64,000 nt of DNA, from contig CAYYFE010000014.1 of NCBI GenBank assembly GCA_964471115.1, positions 20,683 through 84,682 on the forward strand. The letters are read 5' to 3'. The position numbers and the translations under genes are program-made. The notes below the pieces were generated by a model. The model did not search any database. It worked only from the letters and a program-made list of their open reading frames with translations, and had not been told where the DNA came from. Shown one piece after another: positions 17,843 through 26,738 of this stretch (its first letter is position 1; every line of letters begins with the position of its first letter). The stretch comes from SYFT01 sp964471115 (lineage in GTDB: Bacteria > Acidobacteriota > Vicinamibacteria > Vicinamibacterales > SCN-69-37).

Positions 17843-17858
17843 TGGCATGGTCGATGCA
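17843..17858 (+). promoter_or_regulatory. Sigma-54 (-24/-12) promoter-like sequence
   Basis: TGGCATGGTCGATGCA matches TGGCAYG-N4-TTGCA at all conserved positions except one T, with the invariant GG and GC 10 nt apart. Transcription would start near 17869, 19 nt before the ATG and just ahead of the AAGGAGGT ribosome-binding site (17877-17884). An activator site in the preceding 100 bp cannot be identified by eye. Confidence 0.55.
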
Positions 17859-17887
17859 ACAACTGGGGCCAGAGTGAAGGAGGTTTT

Positions 17888-18688
17888 ATGAGGCTGTTCT
17901 CTTCCCTGCTGGTGGTGGTGGCAATGTCGGCCGCGTGCGGCGCCGAGGCCGTGGACCTGGAAGCCGTTCCCGTCGGCGCAGAAGTGGCCGTGGCGAAGCA
18001 GGATGGTGGCCTCGTGACGGGCACCGTCAAGGAGCGGACCCCGGAAGCGGTCAAGCTGGACGTGGGCCGCGCGGAACGCACCGTTGAACGCGCCGAGATC
18101 GCCAAGCTGCAGATCGTCGACCCGGCCCAGCCTGAGCCGGTGCCTGTGGAAGCGCGCTTTCGCGAGTACACGCTCCCGGCTGGCACGGACATGGTCGTGA
18201 CGCTGGTCACCGGTGTCGACTCGAAGACCAGCCGTCTCAATGAACCGGTGACGGCGCGGCTGACCGAAGCGGTGTCGGTGAACGGCGAAGCCGTCATCTC
18301 GGCCGGCAGCCAGCTCACGGGCACGATCACCGAAGTCACGCCGTCCGGCAAGGTGAAGGGTCGCGCGACACTCGCGTTGGCCTTCCGCTCGCTGAGCGTG
18401 GATGGTCACGAGGGCCCGTACGCGGTGGATGCGCGCACCAGCTTCGTGGCCGACGCCACCAAACGTGACGACGCGGCGAAGATTGGTGTGCCGGCGGCCG
18501 GCGGCGCGATCATCGGCGGCATCCTGGGCGGCAAGAAGGGTGCGGTGATCGGCGGCGTGGTGGGCGCCGGCGCCGGCACGGCCGTGGTGCTGACGACCGC
18601 GGGTGAGGAAGTCACACTTCCCGCCGGCACGAAGCTGCGGATCGAATTGGCCGACGCCGTCCACGTGCGCGTGCCGATCGTGCGATAA
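17888..18688 (+). CDS. Glycine-zipper lipoprotein-like exported protein
   Basis: The 266-residue protein begins with a hydrophobic signal segment ending SAACG, a lipobox-like site at Cys18-19. The middle is beta-rich (residues 20-200). Residues about 200-235 form a glycine zipper (GGAIIGGILGG, GAVIGGVVGAGAG), as in membrane-inserting outer-membrane lipoproteins. The C-terminus (LPAGTKLRIELADAV) is beta. The start has an excellent AAGGAGGT ribosome-binding site and a sigma-54-like promoter, suggesting a regulated, highly translated envelope protein. Function unknown. Confidence 0.8.
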   Translation: MRLFSSLLVVVAMSAACGAEAVDLEAVPVGAEVAVAKQDGGLVTGTVKERTPEAVKLDVGRAERTVERAEIAKLQIVDPAQPEPVPVEARFREYTLPAGTDMVVTLVTGVDSKTSRLNEPVTARLTEAVSVNGEAVISAGSQLTGTITEVTPSGKVKGRATLALAFRSLSVDGHEGPYAVDARTSFVADATKRDDAAKIGVPAAGGAIIGGILGGKKGAVIGGVVGAGAGTAVVLTTAGEEVTLPAGTKLRIELADAVHVRVPIVR

Positions 18689-18696
18689 CGCCTGGG

Positions 18697-18720
18697 GCCC
18701 CGGGGCTTCAGCCCCGGGGC
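18697..18720. terminator. GC hairpin between convergent genes
   Basis: Two copies of GCCCCGGGGC are separated by TTCA, giving a 10-bp perfect stem. It fills the gap between two convergent stop codons. There is no T-tract, so it may serve as a Rho-type or pausing hairpin for both strands. Confidence 0.5.
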
Positions 18721-19158
18721 TCACTCGTGTGGAACGCGCGTGACCGGCGGATGCGCGACGCGGTCGGGCATCACAAACGCCCGTCGCGCCCGTTCGCCGG
18801 CCAGCGTCTCGGGCCGGTAATACCGGCTCAGCAGGGCCGGGTCCAGCAGCTCGGGGTAGCGCGCCGAGAACTCCGGCCACGTCAAGTCCGGCGCGTCACC
18901 GGCGCGTTCCGCGATCAGCAGCAGCCACGCCACGGTCATCGTCTCGTGGTACTTGCCGGCGGCCCCTTTGGCCTCCGCAAAGCGACGGATGCCGGTGCGG
19001 AACCGTCCCATCGCTTCCGGCAGCGGCGAGTGCCGCAGATACCACCACGCCACCCGCACGTGCGCCGCGTGCGGAAACGCCGCCAGTGTGGCGGCCTCGA
19101 ACTCCCGGATCAGTGTTTCGTCGGTCACGTCGCTCACGTCTGCCCTCCCTGCCTGCAC
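18721..19158 (-). CDS. Conserved-looking hypothetical protein, 145 residues
   Basis: I do not recognise the family. The protein is mostly helical, with LIREFEAATLAAFPHAAHVRVAWWYL near the start, a HETMTVAWLLLI helix at about residue 72, and a C-terminal LLSRYYRPETLAGERARRAFVMPD. Spaced His and Glu residues could bind a metal but this is only suggestion. The amino-acid pattern is that of a real gene, and it is bounded by a GC hairpin on one side and the tRNA terminator on the other, so it is its own transcription unit. Confidence 0.7.
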   Translation of the reverse strand: MQAGRADVSDVTDETLIREFEAATLAAFPHAAHVRVAWWYLRHSPLPEAMGRFRTGIRRFAEAKGAAGKYHETMTVAWLLLIAERAGDAPDLTWPEFSARYPELLDPALLSRYYRPETLAGERARRAFVMPDRVAHPPVTRVPHE

Positions 19159-19170
19159 GCCGCCTGGCGT

Positions 19171-19205
19171 ACAAAGAAAAAGGCCACGGCGATGGCCGTG
19201 GCCTT
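19171..19205 (-). terminator. Rho-independent terminator downstream of initiator tRNA
   Basis: On the minus strand an 11-bp perfect stem (19195-19205 with 19180-19190, loop of 4 nt) is followed by TTTTCTTTGT. It lies 9 nt past the CCA end of the tRNA. Confidence 0.85.
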
Positions 19206-19213
19206 CTTGAAGA

Positions 19214-19290
<77 letters not shown>

Positions 19291-19301
19291 TCGAGGAATC
19301 C

Positions 19302-20300
19302 CTATTGTAGCCCGGCAGATGACCGGGACGCAACCGGACGCCAGATCAGCAGCGACAACCGGCCGCTCTGCAGGAAACCGCCGCTGCGCAACGACTCCAG
19401 TCCCGGCAGGCCGTCATCGGGGTTCTCCAGCCGGGCGGCCTCGGTAAAGCCGTGCGCATCCACCTGGTAGGCCGTCAAGCGCAGCCGTGGCCCATCCGCG
19501 AACTCCGAGGTGATCAGCAGCTGGCTCTGGGGGTCCCAGGCAATGCGCCCGCCGGTCGCCGTCGCCAGCCGGCCCACCACTGCGGCTCGGGCGATGTCGA
19601 TCGCCACCACGTAGCGATCGTAGGTGGCGAAGAGGAATCGCCCTTCGTGGTCGGCGTCCAGATAGGCCGGAGTGATGAGCGTGCCGGTCACCGGCCATTC
19701 GCGCACGGTCTTGGTGGCCGCATCGATGACGTAGAGTCCCGAACGGTTGGCCATCGAGAAGAACACCTTCCCGGGCACGGCCTCGAGCATGTTGGCGTAA
19801 TCGCCGGGCACGACGATGTCGGGACTGCGCTCGCCTGATTCGGCATCAAACACGCGGATGCGGCCGTCGCGGGTCGGCAGGTACATCTGGCGCCGCGTCG
19901 GCTCGTAGGCCAGCCGCGCGGAACGCCACTCGCGGCCCGTCAGGCGGACGGGCGGGTCGTCCGACCGCAGCTTCACCATCCCGACCTCATCGAGCGTGGT
20001 GTAGAAGAGGCGGCCGGTGTCGGGCGCGATTTCGATCGACGTCATCCGCTTGCGCACGAGCGGCCCGCGCACCCGGCCGTCGGTGCCGTCCAGTTCGATC
20101 CAGAACAGCCCCTGCTCGGAGGCCGCATAGAGCCGGTTGTCGACCGGGTCGTGCGCAAAGGAATACAGCGCTTGCCCGTTCACCACCGACGGCGCGCGCA
20201 AGATGCGCGCATACGGGGATGACGACGGCGGTTGGGCGGCGGTGGTGACCACCACCGCCATCAGGCCACAGAGAGAAAGCGAGACAGCAACACGCGTCAT
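19302..20300 (-). CDS. Secreted beta-propeller-like protein
   Basis: The 332-residue protein has a signal peptide (residues 1-22, ending TTAAQ). The rest consists of repeated beta motifs typical of YVTN/SMP-30-like propellers, for example YSFAHDPVDNRLYAASEQGLFWIELDG and IAWDPQSQLLITSEF. A ribosome-binding site GAAAGGA lies 8 nt before the ATG at 20300. No catalytic residues can be assigned. It is separated from the upstream DUF5916 gene by only 43 bp on the same strand and may be co-transcribed. Confidence 0.82.
   Translation of the reverse strand: MTRVAVSLSLCGLMAVVVTTAAQPPSSSPYARILRAPSVVNGQALYSFAHDPVDNRLYAASEQGLFWIELDGTDGRVRGPLVRKRMTSIEIAPDTGRLFYTTLDEVGMVKLRSDDPPVRLTGREWRSARLAYEPTRRQMYLPTRDGRIRVFDAESGERSPDIVVPGDYANMLEAVPGKVFFSMANRSGLYVIDAATKTVREWPVTGTLITPAYLDADHEGRFLFATYDRYVVAIDIARAAVVGRLATATGGRIAWDPQSQLLITSEFADGPRLRLTAYQVDAHGFTEAARLENPDDGLPGLESLRSGGFLQSGRLSLLIWRPVASRSSAGLQ
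19304..19333 (-). promoter_or_regulatory. Promoter of the tRNA-fMet gene
   Basis: On the minus strand TTGCGT (19333-19328) and TACAAT (19309-19304) are 18 bp apart. The predicted start near 19297 lies just upstream of the tRNA 5' end. The promoter overlaps the last codons of the upstream protein gene. Confidence 0.45.
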
Positions 20301-20343
20301 GACGCGGTCCTTTCGGACAAGGCTGAGAGCTGGCTTCTCCAGT

Positions 20344-22587
20344 CTAGAACACCCAGGCGTAGCCCATCTTGACGAAAAACGTGCGGTTGGCCCGTGTGAG
20401 GTCGACGCTGGGCGATCCCAGCGCCTGATCGGAATACCCCAGCAGCAGCACCGTCTGCGGGTTGATCTTGTAGTTGAACAGCCACTGGGTGAACAGGCGG
20501 CGCGTCTTCGCGGGAACGACGGTCACATACCGCAGCGGGTCGCGGTCGATGTCGGTGTACTGCGCGATCACCCGCACGAAGGTGCGGAGGTTCAGGTGCA
20601 GCACAGCCCGGCCCTGCGTCAGGTTGGCCGTGAACAGCCGGCCTCCGCCCGAGTCGAGCGCCTGATAGGTGTGTCCGAGCTCGCCCGACAACCGGCCGAA
20701 CAGGTTGAACGTGCCGGCCACATCGACCCGCGTCTGGTCCGCCTTCCGGGCATTGGCGTAGTCGACGGCGCCGCCGGCGGCCATCGACGCGCGCACCGAA
20801 AAGGCCCCCGACGGCCGGATGCTCCATTCGAGGTTGTGGCGGAAGTTGTCGTAAGTCCGGCCCGCGAAGTACTCCCGGTTGCAGGCCGGCGTGTACGCCA
20901 GCGTCATCTGCCAGCGACCGGCGTATTGCAGCGGCACGTCACACCCCCAGGAGACGCGGTCCCCCTGCCAGTCTTCGGTGCGATCGCCGCTCACGCCAAT
21001 CACGATCTCGTTGAACCAGCGGTTGGCGCCGCCGATGAACACGCGCGCCAGGTTCGCGCTGTAGAAGCGCGCGCCGACCTGCGGCATGAAGCCGCTGTCG
21101 GCCCGGAACTCCGGCGAGATGCCCGTGGTGTTCAGCCCCCACTGCCAGTGCTGCGCATTGTGCGAGTACCGCACGGCGTACGCCCCGCCCCGCTTGGTCG
21201 GGTCAACCGTCAACCCGGGCGGCGAGACGACCACCGGATCTTCGGTATCGGAGCCCACCACCTGCACCCGCAGCGTGTCCTGCTGGGTGAGCCGCAGGTT
21301 GGCGTCGATGCCGGCCACACGATTGGCATACCGGTCGCCCTCGCGTCCGGCGTACAACAGCCCGACGGTCGACCCATTGGCGCCGAGATCGCGCCGGTAC
21401 CGCGCGATGGCGCTCACATGCCGCTCGTTGAGCGCCAGGAAGTCATCGGTCTCGAATCCCGGCAGGATGATCCCGGTCACCGCGTCCTGGGCCACCGACA
21501 CGCCGAACGCGTGGGGCCCCTCCTTGCCGGTGAGTTTGGCGCCCCAGCGCGGGTCGGCCACCGTCCGCGTGAACACCACATCGAGCGGCGTGGAGAAGAA
21601 GTCCGCGCCTTCCAGGAAAAACGGCCGCTTCTCGGGAAAGAACAACTGAAAGCGGTTGTTGAGATCGAGTTGCGCGGCGTCGGCTTCCACCTGGTAGAAG
21701 TCCGGGTTCAGCGTGCCGCTGAGCACCAGGTTCGGCGTCACGCTCCACCGCGCCGACAGACCCGCTTCGTAGTCGGCCTCGCCGGCCGTCATCCGTCCGG
21801 AGGGAAACGGCGTGCGCGCATCGGATCGCGCCGCCGTGATCGTCGGATCCAGTTCCGCATTGACCCCGGCCTCGAGTCCCTCGAGGCCCGTCAACCGATC
21901 GAACTGACAGATCAGGCACGCGCGGCTGCGGTCGTTGAACGTCGACCGCATCCGGATGCGTGACGACCGCGGCAGGTCGCGCGAGGCCGTGAAGCCCCAG
22001 GTCTGCGGCCCGCTCGTCCGCGCGAACCGCAGCGAACTGAATGGCACGGCGACCTCGACGATGTAGCCCTCCGGAGTGACACGGGCGGCCGCATCCCAGA
22101 TGGCATCCCACGACCAGTCCTCGCTGCCGTCGACGTCGCTGTTGACGGCGTCCATTTGCACGCCGCGGGCGTTGATGCGGAACTGAAAGGCGCGCCGGCC
22201 GTCGTTGAACGTGTCGAGCATGAAACCGACCGTGTCGTCGAGGAACGGCGCGTCACGATCCGCCAGGTTCGCGCGGATGGCGCCGGGGTCGGGGTCCGCG
22301 GCTCGGAACGCCACGTAGAAAAACCGGCTGTCGTACGTCACGAGCGCCGTGGTCTCCACCGGCGCGGGCGTATTGTTGCCGGGCGCCCACTCGTACGGCA
22401 GCGGAATGGCCGCCGCGCGCTGCCACGCGGCTTCATCCAGCACGCCGTCGACGCGCACGGCTGTGTCGGTCTTCGGCACCGCAAAGGCGCGCGGCGCCGG
22501 TGACTGCGCGAATGCGGACACGGCGGTCAGGAGTCCCGCGACACACGCAGCGGCGCCGGCACACACGTATCTCGTTGAATGGCTCAT
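20344..22587 (-). CDS. DUF5916 outer-membrane beta-barrel protein with CBM9-like domain
   Basis: The 747-residue protein has a signal peptide (1-28, ending SAFAQ), a CBM9-like sugar-binding beta sandwich (about 33-225, with VDGVLDEAAWQRA and SRFFYVAFRAADPDP), and a long C-terminal domain of about 500 residues with alternating aromatic strands. The C-terminal residue is Phe (GYAWVF), typical of outer-membrane barrels recognised by BamA. DUF5916 proteins are abundant in acidobacteria and Bacteroidetes; the ligand is unknown. Confidence 0.9.
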   Translation of the reverse strand: MSHSTRYVCAGAAACVAGLLTAVSAFAQSPAPRAFAVPKTDTAVRVDGVLDEAAWQRAAAIPLPYEWAPGNNTPAPVETTALVTYDSRFFYVAFRAADPDPGAIRANLADRDAPFLDDTVGFMLDTFNDGRRAFQFRINARGVQMDAVNSDVDGSEDWSWDAIWDAAARVTPEGYIVEVAVPFSSLRFARTSGPQTWGFTASRDLPRSSRIRMRSTFNDRSRACLICQFDRLTGLEGLEAGVNAELDPTITAARSDARTPFPSGRMTAGEADYEAGLSARWSVTPNLVLSGTLNPDFYQVEADAAQLDLNNRFQLFFPEKRPFFLEGADFFSTPLDVVFTRTVADPRWGAKLTGKEGPHAFGVSVAQDAVTGIILPGFETDDFLALNERHVSAIARYRRDLGANGSTVGLLYAGREGDRYANRVAGIDANLRLTQQDTLRVQVVGSDTEDPVVVSPPGLTVDPTKRGGAYAVRYSHNAQHWQWGLNTTGISPEFRADSGFMPQVGARFYSANLARVFIGGANRWFNEIVIGVSGDRTEDWQGDRVSWGCDVPLQYAGRWQMTLAYTPACNREYFAGRTYDNFRHNLEWSIRPSGAFSVRASMAAGGAVDYANARKADQTRVDVAGTFNLFGRLSGELGHTYQALDSGGGRLFTANLTQGRAVLHLNLRTFVRVIAQYTDIDRDPLRYVTVVPAKTRRLFTQWLFNYKINPQTVLLLGYSDQALGSPSVDLTRANRTFFVKMGYAWVF

Positions 22588-22638
22588 CTCGCACTGAGAC
22601 GGGCCGGACGGGCTCCGGGTTCGACGCCCGGGAGGCGA

Positions 22639-23193
22639 TCAGATCTTGGGCAGCGTCACGCCCTGCTGCTTGAGGTACTTGCCCTTCTTGTCGGCGTACG
22701 ACCGCTCACACGGTTCATCGCTCTGGAAGAACAACACCTGCGCGATGCCTTCGTTGGCGTAGATGCGCGCGGGCAGCGGCGTGGTATTCGAGATTTCGAG
22801 GGTGACGAACCCTTCCCACTCCGGCTCGAACGGCGTCACGTTGACGATGATGCCGCAGCGGGCGTAGGTGGACTTGCCCAGGCAGATCGTCAGCACGTCG
22901 CGGGGGATGCGGAAGTACTCAATCGTCCGCGCGAGGGCGAACGAATTGGGCGGCACGATGCAGACGTCGGCCTTGATGTCCACGAAGGACCGCGGATCGA
23001 AGTTCTTGGGGTCGATCACCGTGTTGTTGATGTTGGTGAAGACCTTGAACTCGTCGGCCACGCGGATGTCGTAGCCATACGACGACAAGCCGTACGACAC
23101 GACGCCCGCGCGCACCTGCTCGTCGACGAACGGCTCGATCATGCCGTGTTCGCGAGCCATCTGCCGGATCCAGCGATCGGATTTGATGGACAT
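22639..23193 (-). CDS. dcd: dCTP deaminase
   Basis: The 184-residue enzyme deaminates dCTP to dUTP for thymidylate synthesis. It shows MSIKSDRWIR at the start, the YGLSSYGYDIRV segment, VPPNSFALART, and the catalytic region GFVTLEISNTTPLPARIY, where the Glu is the proton donor. The end KYLKQQGVTLPKI is the nucleotide-sensing tail. It lies 13 bp downstream of ndk, a sensible pairing in nucleotide metabolism. Confidence 0.96.
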   Translation of the reverse strand: MSIKSDRWIRQMAREHGMIEPFVDEQVRAGVVSYGLSSYGYDIRVADEFKVFTNINNTVIDPKNFDPRSFVDIKADVCIVPPNSFALARTIEYFRIPRDVLTICLGKSTYARCGIIVNVTPFEPEWEGFVTLEISNTTPLPARIYANEGIAQVLFFQSDEPCERSYADKKGKYLKQQGVTLPKI

Positions 23194-23206
23194 CAGGCCG
23201 CCCGGC

Positions 23207-23623
23207 TCAGAGTTCCATGCCGCGGAAGAAGTAGCCCAGCTCGAAGGCGGCCGTCTCCGGCGCGTCCGATCCGTGCGTGGCGTTGTTGCCGATCGACGTG
23301 CCGAAGTCGCGGCGCAGGGTGCCCGGCGCGGCCTTGGCCGGGTCGGTCGCGCCCATCGTGTCGCGCCACTTCAGGATGGCGCCCTCGGCCTCCAGGCACA
23401 GCAACACGCAGGGCCCGGACGACATGAAGTCCGTCAGTTCACCGAAAAAGGGCCGCTCCTTGTGGACGGCGTAAAACCCCTCGGCTTCGCGCTTCGAAAG
23501 ATGCTGCAGGCGCATGGCCCGCACGGTAAATCCCGCCGCTTCGATGCGGGCCAGAATCTGGCCGGCCTTCCCCGCCTTCACCGCATCCGGCTTGATGATC
23601 GCAAACGTCCGCTCTGTTGCCAT
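23207..23623 (-). CDS. ndk: Nucleoside diphosphate kinase
   Basis: The 138-residue enzyme exchanges gamma-phosphate between nucleotides. Catalytic His117 lies in NNATHGSD and the phosphate-binding Lys11 in IIKPDAV. Length and the C-terminal ELGYFFRGMEL are typical. It starts a two-gene unit with dcd. The upstream gap to korB contains a 7-bp repeat array and a GC hairpin. Confidence 0.97.
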   Translation of the reverse strand: MATERTFAIIKPDAVKAGKAGQILARIEAAGFTVRAMRLQHLSKREAEGFYAVHKERPFFGELTDFMSSGPCVLLCLEAEGAILKWRDTMGATDPAKAAPGTLRRDFGTSIGNNATHGSDAPETAAFELGYFFRGMEL

Positions 23624-23630
23624 TCAAATT

Positions 23631-23665
23631 CCCTATTCCCTATTCCCTATTCCCTATTCCCTATG
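23631..23665. repeat. Tandem array of 7-bp unit ATTCCCT (5 copies)
   Basis: Five exact units lie directly upstream of the ndk start on the minus strand (read there as AGGGAAT). The unit contains AGGGA, which could mimic a Shine-Dalgarno sequence. The T/A-rich composition stands out against the flanking GC-rich genes. Confidence 0.95.
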
Positions 23666-23667
23666 TT

Positions 23668-23690
23668 CGCGGCCCCAAGAGCGGGCCGCG
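23668..23690. terminator. GC hairpin downstream of korB
   Basis: CGCGGCCC and GGGCCGCG form an 8-bp stem around a 7-nt loop, 15 nt past the korB stop. It lacks a T-tract, so termination strength is uncertain. Confidence 0.45.
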
Positions 23691-23705
23691 CTACGTACCG
23701 CCGCG

Positions 23706-24764
23706 CTACATGAGTCCTTTCATGAGCTCGTCAAGCACCGTCTTGGGCGGGCGCGTCACCTCGGGCGGCAGGAACGCCAGCGGCGTGTCCACCAGATTCA
23801 TCACATCGATGAAGTCTTCCTTGTCGGGCTCCAGATACAGGATGCCCGTGGGGAACTCGCCCCGGCGCAGCGTCTCGTGCATCAGGCGCATCGCCGCCAG
23901 CTTGTCGGTCGGGTCGTAGTCCTCGGCAATCTTCTTCAGATACAGATGCGACCCGTCGTGCATCTTCACCTCGGTCGTCGTGCCGGGCTCGTAGTCGACG
24001 TGGATGTCCTCGAAGAACGGCACGAAGGTGACCTCGCCCAGCGCCTCGTCGTGTTCCTTCACGTACGCGTAGCTCTTGGTCGAGCCCTCGTGGTCGTTGA
24101 ACGTGACACACGGCGAGATGACGTCGATCATGCACGTGCCCCGATGCGACAGCGCGGCCTTGAGGATGGACTGCAGCTGCTTCTTGTCGCCGGAGAACGA
24201 CCGCGCGACGAACGACGCGCCCAGTTCGATGGCCAGCGCGCACGTGTCGATGGGCGGCAGGTCGTTGACCACGCCGTTTTTGGCCTTCGAGCCCAGATCC
24301 GCCGTCGGCGAGAACTGGCCTTTGGTCAGGCCGTAACAGCCGTTGTCTTCGATGATGTAGATGATCGGCAGGTTGCGGCGCATCAGGTGCACGAACTGGC
24401 CGATGCCAATCGCGCCGGTATCGCCGTCACCGCTGACTCCGATGGCCGTCATCGTGCCGTTGGCCAGCATCGCGCCGGTGGCCACTGAAGGCATCCGGCC
24501 GTGCACCGAGTTGAACCCGTGCGACTGGTTCAGGAAGTACGCCGGGCTCTTGCTCGAGCACCCGATGCCCGACAGCTTGATGACCTTCTTGGCGTCCACG
24601 CCCATCTCGTAACAGGCGTCGATGATGCGCTCGGTGATGGCATTGTGCCCGCACCCGGCGCACAGCGTCGTCTTGCTGCCGCGATAAGCGGAAATCTCGA
24701 GGCCCAGACGGTTCGTCTTCTTCGCCGGTCCCGGTGTCGCTGCTGCTGTGTCACTCATCGTCAA
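23706..24764 (-). CDS. korB: 2-oxoacid:ferredoxin oxidoreductase, beta subunit
   Basis: The 352-residue thiamine-diphosphate subunit shows CAGCGHN (Cys35, Cys38), GCSSK (Cys69), and the TPP/Mg motif GDGDT at residues 112-116 ending near NGCYGLTKGQ. Together with the alpha subunit it oxidises a 2-oxoacid, most likely 2-oxoglutarate given the sucCD neighbours, to acyl-CoA with reduced ferredoxin. It follows korA after about 100 bp occupied by a hairpin and a 10-bp repeat array. Confidence 0.93.
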   Translation of the reverse strand: MTMSDTAAATPGPAKKTNRLGLEISAYRGSKTTLCAGCGHNAITERIIDACYEMGVDAKKVIKLSGIGCSSKSPAYFLNQSHGFNSVHGRMPSVATGAMLANGTMTAIGVSGDGDTGAIGIGQFVHLMRRNLPIIYIIEDNGCYGLTKGQFSPTADLGSKAKNGVVNDLPPIDTCALAIELGASFVARSFSGDKKQLQSILKAALSHRGTCMIDVISPCVTFNDHEGSTKSYAYVKEHDEALGEVTFVPFFEDIHVDYEPGTTTEVKMHDGSHLYLKKIAEDYDPTDKLAAMRLMHETLRRGEFPTGILYLEPDKEDFIDVMNLVDTPLAFLPPEVTRPPKTVLDELMKGLM

Positions 24765-24777
24765 TTCCTTGTGCGTT

Positions 24778-24800
24778 GGCGCCCCGAAGCCCGGGGCGCC
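24778..24800. terminator. GC hairpin in the korA-korB gap
   Basis: GGCGCCCCG and CGGGGCGCC pair over 9 bp around a 5-nt loop, 13 bp from the korB start codon. It may tune korB expression relative to korA rather than end transcription. Confidence 0.45.
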
Positions 24801-24811
24801 CTACATGTGTG

Positions 24812-24861
24812 GCCGCCACTCGCCGCTACTCGCCGCCACTTGCCGCCACTTGCCGCCACTC
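24812..24861. repeat. Tandem array of 10-bp unit GCCGCCACTY (5 copies)
   Basis: Five units, one with T for C at position 6, lie between korA and korB. The unit differs from all other arrays in the window. Confidence 0.93.
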
Positions 24862-24865
24862 GCGC

Positions 24866-26701
24866 CTACCCTTCCTGGGCCTTGATGCTGTCGGTGACGC
24901 TGCGGGCGTCAATCGGCAGCCCGTTGTAGTGCAGCACGCTGCGCAACTTCGTGACCAGTTCCACCGGCAGGTCCATCTTGAGCAGGCTCAACATCTGCGC
25001 ATCGCGGTTCTGTTCGACGACGTAGACGCGGTCGTGACGGCGGATGTAGTCGGCCACCGCGTCGCTGAACGGGTACGCCCGCAGCCGGAGGTAGGAGGTG
25101 GCCAGGCCGGCCTCGTCCTTCAGCTGATCGCGCGTTTCGGTGACGGCCCAGTGGCTCGACCCGAACGCGATGATGCCGACGCGGGCGCCCGGCTCGGCGG
25201 TCTCGACGGGCGCGGGCACCAGCGTCTTGGCCGTCTCGAACTTGCGCGCGAGACGGTCGAGGTTGTTCACGTAGTCGTCGGCGCGCTCGGTGTACTGCGC
25301 CATCGCGTTGTGGCCCGACCCGCGCGTGAAATACGCCGGCGCCTTCGTGTCCGGCAGCGACCGCCATGGAATGCCGTCCTTGTCGATGTCGAGATACCGG
25401 CCCCAGCTGGCGCCCAGCTCACGCACCTTCGCCTCGTCGAGCACCTTGCCGCGATCCAGCGGCTTGTCGGGATACGTGAACGGCTCGGACATCCAGGTGT
25501 TCATGCCCAGATCCAGATCGCTCATCACGTACACGATCGTCTGCAGCCGTTCGGCCAGGTCGAACGCGTCGCCCGCCATGTCGAAGCACTCCGCCATCGA
25601 CGACGGCAGCAACATGACGTGTTTGGTGTCACCGTGTGAATTGACCGCCGTCGACAGCAGGTCGCCCTGCGCGGTGCGCGTCGGCAGGCCCGTGGACGGC
25701 CCCACGCGCTGGATGTCCCACACCACCGCGGGCACTTCGGCGTAATACGCCAGGCCGGCGAACTCGGACATCAGCGAGATGCCCGGGCCGGAGGTGGACG
25801 TCATGGCCCGCGCGCCGGCCCAGCCGGCGCCGATGACCATGCCCACGGCGGCAATCTCGTCCTCCGCCTGCACGATCGCGAAGGTCGCCTTGCCGGTGGC
25901 CTTGTCCATGCGGTACTTGCGCATGTACGAAATCAGGCTTTCCGGCAGCGACGACGACGGCGTGATGGGATACCAGGGCACGACCGTCACGCCGGCGAAC
26001 ATGCTGCCCATGGCCGCTGCGGCATTGCCTTCGATGAGGATCTGCCCCGCCGTCTGGTTCATCGGCTGGATGCGATACGGGTGTTTGATCTCGGCGAAGT
26101 GTTCCTTCGCATACGCGGCGCCGGCTTCCAGCGCGCCCTGGTTGAGCGCCATCGCCTTCGGCTTCTTGCCCAGCTGCTTGCCGAGCGCCTTGATCATCTC
26201 GTTCAGATCGATCGACAGCAGGTGCGACAACACCCCGTCGTAGATCATGTTCTTGACCAGGCGCCGCAGCTTGGCGTCCGGGCAGACGTCCGCCACGATC
26301 TTGTCGAACGGCACCGGATAAAACGTCAGGTCCTGCCGCAGTTCGTCCAGCTTGAGGGGCGCGTCATACACCACCGCGCGGCCGGGATCGAGCGACAACA
26401 CGTCTTCCCTGGCCGTCTCGGCGTTCATCGCGACGAGGAAGTCGATCTCCTTCTTGCGGGCGATGTATCCGCGCTTGTTCGCGCGAATCGAAAACCACGT
26501 CGGCAGGCCGGCGATGTTCGACGGAAACAGGTTCTTGCCCGACACCGGCACACCCATCTGGAAGATGGCGCGCAGCAGCACGAGGTTCGCCGTCTGCGAA
26601 CCCGAGCCGTTGACCGTGGCAACCTGAATGCTGAAGTCGTTGACGACGTGAGAGCCTGAAGCAGCGTCGGCCTGTTCGGCCGTGGCGAACGGCGAGGACA
26701 T
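24866..26701 (-). CDS. korA: 2-oxoacid:ferredoxin oxidoreductase, fused gamma-alpha subunit
   Basis: The 611-residue protein fuses the gamma domain (residues about 20-205, with VNGSGSQTANLVLLRAI and FPSNIAGLPTWFSIR) to the alpha/pyrimidine-binding domains (from about 225, with VPWYPITPSSSLPE, SGPGISLM and QRVGPSTGLPTR). This is the KorA layout of two-subunit enzymes. The ATG at 26701 was chosen because the longer frame begins in a repeat. It lies downstream of sucD on the same strand. Electron transfer is to ferredoxin, as no NAD domain is present. Confidence 0.92.
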   Translation of the reverse strand: MSSPFATAEQADAASGSHVVNDFSIQVATVNGSGSQTANLVLLRAIFQMGVPVSGKNLFPSNIAGLPTWFSIRANKRGYIARKKEIDFLVAMNAETAREDVLSLDPGRAVVYDAPLKLDELRQDLTFYPVPFDKIVADVCPDAKLRRLVKNMIYDGVLSHLLSIDLNEMIKALGKQLGKKPKAMALNQGALEAGAAYAKEHFAEIKHPYRIQPMNQTAGQILIEGNAAAAMGSMFAGVTVVPWYPITPSSSLPESLISYMRKYRMDKATGKATFAIVQAEDEIAAVGMVIGAGWAGARAMTSTSGPGISLMSEFAGLAYYAEVPAVVWDIQRVGPSTGLPTRTAQGDLLSTAVNSHGDTKHVMLLPSSMAECFDMAGDAFDLAERLQTIVYVMSDLDLGMNTWMSEPFTYPDKPLDRGKVLDEAKVRELGASWGRYLDIDKDGIPWRSLPDTKAPAYFTRGSGHNAMAQYTERADDYVNNLDRLARKFETAKTLVPAPVETAEPGARVGIIAFGSSHWAVTETRDQLKDEAGLATSYLRLRAYPFSDAVADYIRRHDRVYVVEQNRDAQMLSLLKMDLPVELVTKLRSVLHYNGLPIDARSVTDSIKAQEG

Positions 26702-26738
26702 ATCAGGGCGATTATATGCCCTCACCTCTGCTAATGCG

